A stretch of 64,000 nt of DNA from Spiroplasma poulsonii (lineage in GTDB: Bacteria; Bacillota_I; Bacilli_A; Mycoplasmatales; Mycoplasmataceae), in NCBI RefSeq assembly GCF_009866525.1, contig NZ_CM020866.1, positions 991,453 to 1,055,452 of the forward strand. Direction: 5' to 3'. The translations under genes were made by a program, and so were the position numbers. The notes beneath the pieces were generated by a model that was not told the origin of the DNA, did not search any database, and saw only the letters and a list, made by a program, of their open reading frames with translations. Below, in pieces: positions 19,336-30,174 of the stretch. Every line of letters starts with the position of its first letter. The stretch's first letter is position 1.

Positions 19336-21177
19336 TTAAGTAATATTTTTATGGCGTAAGATTAAATAAGCAAATATTAAGAAAAGACACGATAAACCGA
19401 GATAGATATATTGAATTAAACTAATGTTCAAAAATGGTGCTGGGTCAACATCAATTTTCTTATCAACCCCTAAGGCTAGACGGAAATCTTGATAACTCAT
19501 TAAATAGTTATTTTGAACCTCAAAGTCAATGTTACTCCGCTGTAATGGCTCAAATCAATATGGCGTGAAGTTTAACGAAGCGGTTCAAATTTGGTTTCAA
19601 TGTTCAATAATATTAAACTTCGAAATTAAACCATAAGTATTCATTAGGTTATCATATTTAATTCACTCATTGTTAATTTTAATTGGTTGTTCTTCAAGTA
19701 ATTTATAATCCATTATTTTCTTTAAAATATCAATTTCAATTTCACGAAGAACAAACAGGGTTGGTGAATCAAAATAATCTAAGACCCAATCTCTAAAATC
19801 ACTACCATTATTATAATCGGACAATGTTCCTTTGTATTCATTATCTCATTCTTGACGAAAAACATCCGTTTGGTTAAATGAATTTCCTTCCAATAATGTC
19901 CGATTAACTGTTACTAATTTGCTATCATTTGTCGTTGATAAACTATAATAGGAAGCAGTGGGATTAAAGTAAAATAACGATGTCCCACTAAAAAGATTCA
20001 TTGTAATATAATTTGTTCATGAACCCGCTGCCTTTGAGACAACTGCCATGTAATCAGCAAGTTCTTTTTGAACGGGGTCATTTTGATCTAATTCTTGTTC
20101 TGATTTGAAAAAATAATCTGTTGCAAAATTAACTTTCATTGAAACATCATTTCCGCTCGCTGCTCCAACATTATTAATAATTGTTTTAAGATCTTCAAGT
20201 TTATTATCATAAAGATATCTTGTTGATGAATCTCATGTTTTAAGTTTTTTGATTTCAAATTCTTCTGTTTTAGGAACAGTTAATCCTAAATTTTTATAAA
20301 AATCTAAGCGACGAACACGTAATGCTGGGTCACTAGTAATATCTTTGTAGTCATCATTTTTAAAGACTAAATTTAAATCACTATAACTTCATTCATCATA
20401 AAAGTTTCAAATCGCATTAGTTAAATGAGGATATTTAATTAAATCTTTTTTAAGATTCTTTTTAAAATTAATTGTACTTTTAATAATTGGAACTGGATAG
20501 TTTTGAGTAATACTATCATTAGCAAATGTTAATTCAACGGTTTTTGCTAAACTCATAATTAATGAATATGGCATCCCACCAACTAGAAACAAACTACAGA
20601 AAATAACAACAATTAGTAAAACAACTTGTGAGTTTAAAAATGTTACCGCAAATAAAATCCCACTTGAAGCAAAAAATGATAATGCCATTGAATAAAGAAA
20701 TAATTTTAATAATAAATTTTGATAAACTTGTAAATATTGGGGATCCTTATTAAAAATATTACCTAAATAACCAATCCCAAAAGCAAAAAGAATAATTGTT
20801 CCTAAAAAAAGAAGAATTAAAATTCAAAGGGCAATTATTTTTAATAAGAACAGGACAAATCGTGAATATGGCTTTGAAATTAATAACAAATATGTTCCAT
20901 CTTCAAATTCACGACCAAAAATTTTAATAATTACTAATAAAATAAATAACAATAACAAAATATTATTAAAGATAAAAACGCCATACTGAAAATTCTTAAA
21001 AAACTCATAAACATTTTTTGAAGAAGAAAATAAAGTAATAGCAACTGCCCCAAATAAGACAACTGATAAAATAAAAAGAATTCAAACCGCCATTGAACGG
21101 CGTATTTTAAAAATTGAAAAAAAAATCAACGACCACCATGAATTTGATTTACCTGATCTTAATACTCTATTCGCCAC
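19336..21177 (-). CDS. ABC-2-type permease with large extracellular domain
   Basis: 613 residues, read from a GTG start at 21177 preceded by GAGGGG. The N-terminal ~240 residues hold about six membrane spans ('MAVWILFILSVVLFGAVAI', 'FIFNNILLLLFILLVIIKIF', 'IALWILILLFLGTIILF' and others). After 'FGREFEDGTYLLLISKPYSR', typical of ABC-2 permeases, comes a ~330-residue outer domain, then a last span ('LIQYIYLGLSCLFLIFAYLIL'). Its ATPase follows directly. An exporter of lipid, peptide or drug is possible; the substrate is unknown. Confidence 0.75.
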
Positions 21178-21304
21178 CTACAACCCCTCAAATCTTTTAA
21201 TTAATTTGTTATACATATACATTATATAACATTTTCATAATTTTTGATACTGCTTTTTTACTGCAGCGAAAAATACCATAATGACCAAAAAATAAATAAT
21301 ATTA
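21178..21304. other. Upstream region of ABC operon
   Basis: Short AT-rich gap with a possible leftward promoter near 21220 and a TA target at 21303-21304 where the IS5 pair begins. Confidence 0.3.
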
Positions 21305-22161
21305 GACTTCTTGCGATACCCTTTTTTATTAAAATATTATTATAAAATATAATTTATGAGGACATAAAAATATGAACAATAATAAATTTAATACTCTTAA
21401 TGATAGAGAATGGTTAAGATTAACAGGAATAAAAAAATCCACTTTTAATAAAATGTTAGATATTTTAAAAGTTGCTGAAATAGAAAAATTTAAAAAAGGT
21501 GGTAAAACTAATAAATTATCATTAGAAAATAGATTATTGATGACTTTATTATATTGACGAGAATATCAGACTTATTTTAATCTTGGTAAAAGTTTTGATA
21601 TTAGTGAGGCTAATTGTTATCGTAATATTAAGTGAATTGAAGATATTTTAATTAAAAACTCTGATTTTCAACAACTTGCTGGTAAAAAAGCACTAATAAA
21701 TGATTATTTTAATGATAAAACTATTATTATTGATGCTACCGAAACTCCAATCCAACGCCCAAAAAAAGACAAAAACAATCTTATTCTGGTAAAAAGAAAA
21801 AACACACGATCAAAACACAAGTAATTATCGAACAAAAAACCAAAAAAATTATTGCAACAAGTTTTTCGCTCGGAAAAAAACATGATTATGCTTTATTTAA
21901 AGAATCAAAAATCCCAATTTTAAAAAATACCAAATTAATAGTTGATAGTGGTTATCAAGGAATACAAAAAAATCACAATAATGTTCTAATACCTACAAAG
22001 AAAACAAAGAAAAACCCTTTAAACAAAGAACAAAAGCAATATAATAGACTAGTTTCAAAAATGAGAATTATTATTGAAAATATTTTTGCTATTCTTAAAA
22101 AATTTAAAATTATTACAGAAAAATATCGTAATCGAAGAAAAAGATTTGGTTTAAGATTTAA
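21305..22161 (+). mobile_element. IS5-family element, copy 2 (3' end lost)
   Basis: The left end and tnp up to 'KRFGLRFN' are present, then it stops against copy 3. The missing ~208 bp are not found beyond copy 3. Confidence 0.8.
21372..22161 (+). pseudogene. IS5 transposase, truncated
   Basis: OrfA (21372-21824) is intact and the -1 slip site is kept. OrfB loses only its last ~15 residues. All three DDE residues remain, so residual activity is conceivable. Confidence 0.75.
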
Positions 22162-22163
22162 TA

Positions 22164-23228
22164 GACTTCTTGCATTACTTGTTAAAAAATTGCAAATATT
22201 TGTAAAAAAGATACTAATAGAAAAATATAATTTTAATTAATTATGTTTTTTATTTAAAAATTTAATATTTTTCCACAACGAAAAATTAATTTATTATTTA
22301 AATTATTTAATTTTAAATAAATATTTTATGTTAAATATAATAATTGTAAATTATAAATTGAGGCAATTAAATTAAATCTTAAACCAAATCTTTTTCTTCG
22401 ATTACGATATTTTTCTGTAATAATTTTAAATTTTTTAAGAATAGCAAAAATATTTTCAATAATAATTCTCATTTTTGAAACTAGTCTATTATATTGCTTT
22501 TGTTCTTTGTTTAAAGGGTTTTTCTTTGTTTTCTTTGTAGGTATTAGAACATTATTGTGATTTTTTTGTATTCCTTGATAACCACTATCAACTATTAATT
22601 TGGTATTTTTTAAAATTGGGATTTTTGATTCTTTAAATAAAGCATAATCATGTTTTTTTCCGAGCGAAAAACTTGTTGCAATAATTTTTTTGGTTTCTTG
22701 TTCGGTAATTACTTGTGTTTTGATCGTGTGTTTTTTCTTTTTACCAGAATAAGATTGTTTTTGTCTTTTTTTGGGCGTTGGATTGGAGTTTCGGTAGCAT
22801 CAATAATAATAGTTTTATCATTAAAATAATCATTTATTAGTGCTTTTTTACCAGCAAGTTGTTGAAAATCAGAGTTTTTAATTAAAATATCTTCAATTCA
22901 CTTAATATTACGATAACAATTAGCCTCACTAATATCAAAACTTTTACCAAGATGAAAATAAGTCTGATATTCTCGTCAATATAATAAAGTCATCAATAAT
23001 CTATTTTCTAATGATAATTTATTAGTTTTACCACCTTTTTTAAATTTTTCTATTTCAGCAACTTTTAAAATATCTAACATTTTATTAAAAGTGGATTTTT
23101 TTATTCCTGTTAATCTTAACCATTCTCTATCATTAAGAGTATTAAATTTATTATTGTTCATATTTTTATGTCCTCATAAATTATATTTTATAATAATATT
23201 TTAATAAAAAAGGGTATCGCAAGAAGTC
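22164..23228 (-). mobile_element. IS5-family element, copy 3 (1065 bp)
   Basis: Complete element in opposite orientation to copy 2. It forms an inverted pair with two identical outer ends. Confidence 0.85.
22326..23161 (-). CDS. IS5-family transposase, copy 3
   Basis: Same 278-residue frameshift fusion as copy 1. One base differs in OrfB (Ile to Thr near 'QVITEQ'). Confidence 0.85.
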
Positions 23229-23345
23229 TATTAAAGCTTTACAAGAAAAACCATACTTTAAATTAATTTCTTTGTTGGAAACGGAAGTAACAACTAAATC
23301 AACTTCGAATCTTCTATTTTTAAGTGGCGTTCAAATTTTAGGCAT
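23229..23345 (-). pseudogene. Aspartic-protease-like fragment, cut by IS5
   Basis: It begins ATGCC at 23345, overlapping the stop of the upstream gene. It reads 'FEVDLVVTSVSNKEINLKY' and 'FSCKALID', where the IS end interrupts. 'ALID' followed by TG would be the catalytic turn of retropepsin-like (clan AA) proteases, but the Thr-Gly is lost or was never there. Only 39 codons remain. Confidence 0.35.
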
Positions 23346-23610
23346 AAAAACTTAATCCCACAGATCCAAAATTATTCATTTTTGGATCTAAATCACTAAT
23401 TTTTTGAACGATGAATTTTTTATCACTTAAATTTTCTAATGAATAAATATTAGCTTCATCATAATTAGAAAATTTTGCTACAAATTTTTTATCCGAAATT
23501 ATAACAATATCCTCATTTTTTAAATTATATTTTTTAATTAATTCATTTTTATTATCATTAAATCATTTAAAATTTTCGTCAATATAATTCTTATTTTCAC
23601 TTTTACTCAT
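23338..23610 (-). CDS. 90-residue protein between terminase and protease remnants
   Basis: Starts MSKSENKNYIDENFKWFN after a GGAG-type site and ends 'FGSVGLSFYA'. It is charged, with one TGA Trp. In phage order it lies after the terminase and is translationally coupled to the protease-like fragment. I do not recognise the family. Confidence 0.45.
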
Positions 23611-23652
23611 TTCACATCAACTCCTATTACATATTAATTATAACTTATTTTT

Positions 23653-24834
23653 TTAATTTTTAAATAATTTAAACCTAAAATAGCTAAAACAACATTCAGC
23701 TGCATTTATCATATCCAATTTATTTACACCAGGTTTTTCATCGCGAATATTAGTTTTCTCATTATTAATACAGTTAAATAATTCTTGATATAAATAACCA
23801 TTCTTTTTTACTAATACTTCTTTGTCATTAAATGTTTTAAAAACATCTAAATTATCACTAAAATAAATTTTTCCTTCGGCTAATAATCTTTTTCATTTAT
23901 AATGTCGGTCTTGTACACTTCATCCTTTTGTTCCAGTAACTAAAATAGTAGAAAATCTTGTAATATCTAAATACATATTTTTTCAATCATTATTTTCAAG
24001 TAGTGTTTTTCTAACAAAATGGCCAACTGTACGAGCATCATGCCCAATACGATAACTAAAGTCTTCCTTTAAGTTATGATAAATTTGTGATCAACTATTA
24101 ATTTTATTAACCATACTATCAACTTTTTCAGTCATATCCTTAAATTCTGTACTTGATATTGATTGTTCTTCAAGAATATAAATTCCTTCAATAAATTCTT
24201 CCTTATCAAATTCAAATCCTATTAAAATTTGAGTGGCATCATCTTGCCCTTTTATACTATCAGCATAATCTGCACCAATTTTAATTTTAGTAAATCAATA
24301 TTTGTTCATGTCTTTTCAATAAAATTCTTTTGGATTAAAAAATTTGGCACCAGTAATTAAGTCTTTTTTGTAACTATAACGTTCCGGATTAAATTGACGC
24401 TCTCCCCCACGAAATAGTGAATCATATACTTCTGGTTTATTTTCATTTAATCAATTTCCTAAATCAAATACTCTTTGATTAAGATTTTTGTTATTTACTT
24501 TTGTAGTACCTCTGACAACTGTCACACCAATATCATTCATAAAAGTTTGATCATTAAAATATGATATATCATTATCATCTAGTTCTTTTTGGACTTACTC
24601 TGTTAATGGAAAAATAGATTGGACGAATGTTTCATAAATAATATGATCAGCATTATGATTGTTAAAGCCAAAAATAATAATCTGTTCTTTTCGTAATTCC
24701 ATTGTTACATCATCATCTGAATAACATAATTGTGGAACTACTTCTCTTGTAGTTGCAATATTTTTCCCACGTGAAATTTGAATTATCATATTGAATAATC
24801 GATACATGTATTCGTTTTCATCTAAAATTGTTGC
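23653..24834 (-). pseudogene. Phage terminase large subunit, nuclease half
   Basis: The C-terminal ~390 codons of a large terminase. An IS3 element removes the ATPase half at 24834 and TAA at 24595-24597 breaks the frame. 'KIGADYADSIKG' supplies the first nuclease Asp, and 'VNKLDMINAAECCFSYFRF' near the end supplies the last. 'YSYKKDLITGAKFFNPKEFYW' is also typical. Terminase cuts and pumps phage DNA into capsids. The phage copies in this window lack such a gene, so this may be their displaced packaging module. Confidence 0.7.
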
Positions 24835-24911
24835 TGGATGGGTTAAGATAAATTGGACAACAATAATGTGGAGTAAGGATTATAATTAAATTAATAAATG
24901 GAGGTGTAATT

Positions 24912-25127
24912 ATGGCAAAGAATCATTATACCGATGAATTTAAACAACAAATTGTTAGTCTTTATAAAACAGGTAAAACAGCAAAACAATTGTCCAGTGA
25001 CTATCAGGTCGGTAAATCAACAGTTTGAAAATGAATTTATGAATTCAATAATTCTGGTTCATTTAAAGCAAAAGATAATCGAAGCCCAGAAGAAAATGAA
25101 CTAATTCATCTAAAGAAAAGAAATTAA
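24912..25127 (+). pseudogene. IS3 OrfA, frameshifted
   Basis: An extra A near 25113 (CTAAAGAAAAG against CTAAGAAAAG in copy 1) shifts the frame, giving a stop at 25125. The leucine zipper and slip-site fusion are lost. Confidence 0.85.
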
Positions 25128-25184
25128 ACAATTACGAATGGAAAATGATATTTTAAAGCAAGCCACACTGATAATAGGCAAAAA

Positions 25185-26021
25185 ATAGTAATTATTAAAA
25201 ACAACAAAGAAAAATATGCAATTACTAATTTATGCAAAACACTAAAAGTTCCTAGATCAACGTTTTATTATCAATTGAAATCAAATAATCCTAAATCAAA
25301 CCATACTATTGATAATGCTGTTATCAGTATTTTCTTAAAAAGTCGTAAAAATTATGGCACAAGAAAAATTAAAGTTATGTTAGCACAACAAAATATTTTA
25401 TTATCACGAATAAAAATTAGTAAAATAATGCAAAGATATAACTTAATTTCCAATTATACAAAACTTAAATATAAACATCAAAGTAACAAAAACGCTATAT
25501 ACAAATATCATAATTTGTTAAATCAAGAATTTAATAATTATAAACTACATGAAGTTGTTGTCAGTGATTTAACACAAGTTGCTATCAATAGCAAATGATA
25601 TTATGTGTGCTTTCTAATTGATTTATTTAATCGTGAAGTTATTGGTTATGATGTTAGTTCTCATAAAGATGCCAAATTAGTTGAAAATACTTTTAAAAAG
25701 CTTAGTTTTTCTTTAGATAATATTAAAATATTTCATACTGATCAAGGCAGCGAATTTAATAACAATATCATTTACAATCTTTTAGCTAAAAACAATGTTG
25801 CAAAATCTTATAGTAAACCAGGCTGTCCTTATGATAATGCTGTTTCTGAATCAACCTATAAAATTTTAAAAACAGAATTAATTAAAAACAGAAAATTTAA
25901 AAATATTGAACAATTTAAATTAGAATTATTTGACTATGTTAATTGATACAATAATGTACGAATTCACAGCAAATTAAATTATTTAACACCAATTGAATAT
26001 AAAAATCTTTACTCTACATAA
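25185..26021 (+). CDS. IS3-family OrfB domain, copy 2
   Basis: Same reading as copy 1 OrfB with complete DDE residues. Its expression as OrfAB is blocked by the orfA frameshift. Confidence 0.7.
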
Positions 26022-26310
26022 AATTTGTCCAAAAAACCCTTGCCATTCCACTAAAAAAATATTTTTCATAATAGACTCAATATTATGAATAATAAACAAT
26101 ATAAATTTATCCACCATAGAAAATATAGTTAAAATTATATGTATAATAGTAATTTTTATAATTCCAACATTAACAATAATAATAAAATTTATTAAAAAAT
26201 AAATTTGTAAACAGTGTATAGTGTAAAAATAAACAATAAAATTATTTAATAAAATCACATATAAAAACTAGTGTGCCACAGCTAAGATATATGATCAATT
26301 ATAATAAATA

Positions 26311-26562
26311 TTAAAATCCTTTAACCATAACACGGAAAAAGTTTAAAATCTTAATAATTACAAAAATACCAAATGGAATTAAAATAATTCATGCATCACC
26401 TAAAAAAGTCATTAATTGTGGTAATACAGCATAAATTGCTTCTTTAAATTTCATCATGGCTTGTCCTAAACCACTTCAAATAGAACCCATTCCATCTGAA
26501 ATAGTAGGTTTATCACCAACTGCTAAAAAATTAACCGCTGTTGTTAAATACATACCTAGCAT
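26311..26562 (-). CDS. Plectrovirus major coat protein
   Basis: 83 residues, starting MLGMYLTTAVNFLAVGDKP, with central 'GMGSIWSGLGQAMMKFKEA' and a hydrophobic end 'LMTFLGDAWIILIPFGIFV' followed by a basic KILNFFRVMVKGF tail. This matches the SpV1-type coat protein as I know it: a small alpha-helical membrane protein that coats filamentous virions. The start overlaps the preceding stop (TAATG). Confidence 0.8.
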
Positions 26563-26711
26563 TATTTTTTATCCTCCTTATTTTCAATTTCTTTCTTATC
26601 TTTTTTCTTACCTTTAATTTGTCTAATTTTTTGATAAATTGATAAACCAATTCACGCAAAAATACCTAATATAATAACAACACTAAAAATTATCGTTAAT
26701 CAACCTGGCAT
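26562..26711 (-). CDS. Small plectrovirus membrane protein, 49 residues
   Basis: MPGWLTIIFSVVIILGIFAW begins a single membrane segment, followed by a strongly basic tail (KKKDKKEIENKEDKK). It overlaps the coat gene by one base. SpV1-type viruses carry such small membrane genes next to the coat gene. Confidence 0.65.
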
Positions 26712-26842
26712 AATATATCTCCTTTCAATAAATTAAAAAATTGAAATTTGCAAACTCGCTCCGCTCGTTGTCGCTTTGCTCCACTTAAAAAACATTATTG
26801 AATAAATTATCCGCTAATAAATTACGCGGAATAATTTATTCT

Positions 26843-26953
26843 TTACTTTTTAATTTCAATATCATTTGCAATCTTATTAACAGTATTAATAACAATATCT
26901 TTACCATACTTTTTCACTAACGACCGCAAAATTAAATACTGCTTTGTTTCCAT
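26843..26953 (-). CDS. Small plectrovirus protein, 36 residues
   Basis: METKQYLILRSLVKKYGKDI begins a short basic helical protein with a GGAG site. The gap before the next gene contains a hairpin (near 26800-26820, TCCGC...GCGGA) and a GC-rich CTCGCTCCGCTCG stretch. Confidence 0.5.
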   Translation of the reverse strand: METKQYLILRSLVKKYGKDIVINTVNKIANDIEIKK

Positions 26954-27197
26954 AATTTCAACTCCTTATTTAAAATATTAATAAAATTTATTTTATAAAA
27001 ATGTAAATACCACAAAAGTACAAAATGTGTGTGGTTTCTACAAAGTTGCTAAACCTCAACCCTATTGTAGCACTATTTTAAATTAATACTTGTTTTATTC
27101 TATTATTTTTATTTTTATCAAAATAGTTGCAAAATATTTAAATAAATTATCATATTATTTGCTCGTTTCTAAATCATCAATTGTTTAGAAAAAAATA

Positions 27198-27238
27198 AAA
27201 ACTAATTAACATATCCTTCCAAGATCTTAATTAGTTTT
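27198..27238 (-). terminator. Terminator downstream of chitinase remnant
   Basis: AAAACTAATTAA and TTAATTAGTTTT pair across a 17-nt loop, with A-rich flanks on the left that form the U-run for leftward RNA. Confidence 0.65.
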
Positions 27239-27269
27239 AGCAAAAAAAGCCCTTAACTTAAAAATAAAA

Positions 27270-28510
27270 CTAGTTTTTCCCTCATGTTAAACTTCATCAA
27301 TTAGCAAAAGTTCAATTTAATGGATAATCAAAGTTAATTGCTCAAGTCATCAGACCACGAATCATAATATTATTTTTTGTTAATAAAACAAAAGCTTGAT
27401 TAATTGCTGCTTTTGTCGCGGCGCCACGACCAGCTGGTTCACTTGTTGATGCACCAATTACTAATTTATCAGCATCAATTTGTAAAAAATTATTATACTG
27501 GCTTTGACCTGTTGTAATATATTTTATTAATAGATAATAAAATTCACCACGAAGTTCATTATTATCATTACTAATAACCATCCCCGGAGTTAGACACAAT
27601 TCTTTCGCATCTTGTGAATCAACAAAAACGCCATCAGCTCAACCATTATAAAATTGCGGATGAATTCAATTATAGAATCCTGCTAAGACGGTCAGAAATA
27701 TCTCATAAGACATTGCTGATGTTTTACATAGATTAGGAAATTCTGGGGCCATTGTAATATAAAATTATTTCTTTTTTGTTGCTTGTCATTCTTGTTTAAT
27801 TTCTTTTAAAGCAATAGCTGTTGTTTGTTTTGATTCGTTATCTTGTAAACATTCTCCTTCTCAATCAATATCAACCCCATCAAATTCATATTCATTAACA
27901 ACACTTTTAAATGCTTTTTTTAAATCATCTTTTTGGTTTTGACGAAAACGCATACTATTCTCAGTTTGACCACCCATTGAAATCAAAACTTTATGGCCTT
28001 TTTCATGTTGTACTTTAATCCCCTTCTTTAAATTAACTGGATTTTGAGCAACAAAAGTTGGCATTTGATATGGTTGATCAGTATAAAGAAAGGATACAAT
28101 AATTACATTATACCTTGCATCAATTTCTCATAATTCTGGCTTTTGTTGATTTGTGCCACCTCATTCGTATCAATAACCAATTAGTAAATTATCATTTTGT
28201 TCAGTACCTTCGTTATTAATCCGAAAATTAACTTTAACTTCCCCTTGATACATTGTTGAGTTCTTAATAGCTTGAATAATAAACGATTTATTAGTCACCG
28301 ACCCTAATTTGATTTCAATCTATTCTAAAATAAGATTCGGATTTGCTTTTTTTAAACTAGCAAAAATTGTTGTGGAATTGCTATTTGCCAAAATTCCTAA
28401 ATCTTGGTTTTTGATAATTTTATTAAGAAAAATTATTTCATTTTGATAATCACCAGTATTTTTACAACCATATAATGTAATAGTTGTTGTGCTGCTTAAA
28501 ATAATAATTT
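27270..28510 (-). pseudogene. GH18 chitinase-like lipoprotein, degraded
   Basis: One frame runs from 'SSTTTITLYGC' (lipobox; start codon lost) to 'WWSLTWGKN'. 'HKVLISMGGQT' and 'YEFDGVDIDWEGE' give the GH18 DxDxE catalytic motif with its Glu intact, and 'IMIRGLMTWAINFDY' is the usual final barrel strand. Two in-frame stops break it: TAG near 28322 and TAA near 27764. The region before 'GTEQNDNLLIGYWYEW' looks like a carbohydrate-binding module. Secreted chitinases in Spiroplasma fit life in arthropods. It is decayed but recognisable. Confidence 0.75.
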
Positions 28511-28551
28511 ATTATTTTTTACAAATTAAAAATCAATCCACTATATATAAA

Positions 28552-28570
28552 AAAGAGGAGGATCCTCTTT
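28552..28570 (-). terminator. Terminator of the helicase gene
   Basis: AAAGAGGA pairs with TCCTCTTT around a 3-nt loop just past the helicase stop, with A residues on the left serving as the leftward U-run. Confidence 0.7.
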
Positions 28571-28584
28571 GTTTTCATTAAAAT

Positions 28585-29904
28585 TTAGTTAAATTTTGAT
28601 TTGTTTTTTGAAAATTTCTTATTTTTTCTTTTGTTATTTTTTCCAAATTGTGGGGCATTACTCTTATTAAAGTTACCACGATCAGTTTTATAAGAATTAT
28701 GATATTTACTATTATTATTTTTTTGTTTAGAATCTGCCTGTTTGTAATTCCCACCAAAATTTTTTGATTCTTTTGTTTTTTCTTTTAAATCATAGCCAGT
28801 AATATCAAATAGTTCAATTTTTTTCTTTTGATATTGTGCTAAATGTTTAATTTCATTTAAATCATTGCGATTAGAAACAATCGTTACTGCCACACCTGTC
28901 GCACCTGCGCGGGCTGTGCGACCAATGCGGTGAATATAACTTTCTCGTTCTGTTGGAATATCATAATTAAAAACATAATCAATTTGATCAATATCAATTC
29001 CCCGGGCAGCAACATCAGTTGCAACTAATACCGTTGCTTTTCCTTCTCGAAATGATCGCATTGCTTGCAATCGTTCACGTTGGCGCTTATCACCGTTAAT
29101 AACGCAACTAGTAATTCCAATTGTTGCAAGCATTTTAGCAATTTTATCAGTAAAAGCTTTTGTATTAGAAAAAATAATGCTTCGTTTTGGTTGTAAATTC
29201 TTATATAAAGCAATTATCACATCTTCTTTACGATAAGAAATTGCATCAACATAATACTGGGTAATATTATTTTGTTCGGTAGCATTTTTTGTTACAACAA
29301 TTTCAACAGGATTATTTTGATATTTATTAGCAATTTCTAGCACTTGTTTTGGCATTGTTGCTGAAAATAATAATGTTTGATATTTTTTAGGAGCATTCTC
29401 AAATACCTTATCAAGTTCGGTTTTAAAACCCATTTTTAGCATTTCATCTGCTTCATCTAAAACAATTGTTTTAATTGTGTTCAATCGTAATGTATTACGG
29501 TTAATATGATCAGCAATTCGTCCTGGTGTTCCAACAACAATGTTACTTTTTCGTAATGAATAAATTTGACGTTGTAAATGAGAACCACCACATAATAATG
29601 TTGCATTAACCCCTTCTAAATAAGTTGCAAATTTTCGAACCTGATCAATTACTTGCATTGCCAATTCTCTTGTTGGACATAAAATAATAGCTTGTGGCCG
29701 TTTTAATTGTGGGTCTAGTCTTTGCAAAATTGGTAAAAGAAAAGCTGCTGTTTTACCAGTTCCGGTATGACTCTTCCCAATAATATCTTGATTATTTAAT
29801 ACAACTGGAATAGCTTTCTCTTGGATTTCCGTTAAATTGGTATATCCCATCTTAGTAATCATTCGTTCTAAAGCTGGGGATAAATTTAGTGTATTAAAAT
29901 TCAT
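28585..29904 (-). CDS. DEAD-box RNA helicase
   Basis: 439 residues with an AAAGGAG site. Motifs in order: Q-motif region 'TNLTEIQEKAIP', motif I 'SHTGTGKTAAF' (~45-55), Ia 'PTRELAMQV', Ib 'VGTPGRIAD', II 'LDEADEML' (~150), III 'FSATMP', IV 'SIIFSNTKAF', V 'VATDVAARGIDI' and VI 'HRIGRTARAG' (~330). The tail is basic and Asn/Lys-rich (NNKRKNKKFSKNKSKF), as in CshA/DeaD-type cold-shock helicases that remodel rRNA and mRNA. It is intact, monocistronic and bounded by a terminator. This is core metabolism rather than accessory DNA. Confidence 0.9.
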   Translation of the reverse strand: MNFNTLNLSPALERMITKMGYTNLTEIQEKAIPVVLNNQDIIGKSHTGTGKTAAFLLPILQRLDPQLKRPQAIILCPTRELAMQVIDQVRKFATYLEGVNATLLCGGSHLQRQIYSLRKSNIVVGTPGRIADHINRNTLRLNTIKTIVLDEADEMLKMGFKTELDKVFENAPKKYQTLLFSATMPKQVLEIANKYQNNPVEIVVTKNATEQNNITQYYVDAISYRKEDVIIALYKNLQPKRSIIFSNTKAFTDKIAKMLATIGITSCVINGDKRQRERLQAMRSFREGKATVLVATDVAARGIDIDQIDYVFNYDIPTERESYIHRIGRTARAGATGVAVTIVSNRNDLNEIKHLAQYQKKKIELFDITGYDLKEKTKESKNFGGNYKQADSKQKNNNSKYHNSYKTDRGNFNKSNAPQFGKNNKRKNKKFSKNKSKFN

Positions 29905-30134
29905 TTAGTCTCCTTTAAATAGTTAGTATAAAATAGTTTAGTTGTTTTTTAACATTACGCCTGTTGAATTCACATATTGGCATTATTTTGGATAACAGAA
30001 TAAATTAAAGTTTAACAACGTAATAAGTATATCCTAAAATAACGAAAAAACCAAGCATTTTGGATTAGATGTTAGATTAAATTGCTTTTTAAAGTCTAAC
30101 AAAAATTTAATGGATCTCTTATTTTGCAAATAAA
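29905..30134. other. Intergenic region, helicase leader
   Basis: About 230 bp without a gene. It holds the helicase promoter region on the minus strand and the terminator of the spiralin gene at its right end. Confidence 0.4.
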
Positions 30135-30158
30135 AAACACTATTTTCTAATAGTGTTT
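30135..30158 (-). terminator. Terminator of the spiralin gene
   Basis: AAACACTATT pairs with AATAGTGTTT around a 4-nt loop, preceded by A-rich sequence on the left. Confidence 0.8.
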
Positions 30159-30174
30159 CTGTTTGATTTAATTA

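Larger units (their letters stand above)
24835..26050 (+). mobile_element. IS3-family element, copy 2 (1216 bp)
   Basis: Same ends as copy 1 plus a single inserted A in orfA. The flanks are terminase on the left and a plectrovirus region on the right, without matching target duplications. Confidence 0.8.
26051..27000 (-). mobile_element. Plectrovirus (SpV1-type) remnant
   Basis: Three small leftward genes including the coat protein, plus a decayed membrane-protein region at 26051-26300 containing 'WHTSF' in one frame. A related piece lies at 35435-35700. Replication and minor-coat genes are absent. Confidence 0.7.

Noticed and set aside
25983-26258. Leftward frame of 91 codons across the IS3 right end
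   Set aside because: It begins in decayed plectrovirus DNA and ends inside the IS3 element, so it is a chance frame across a junction.
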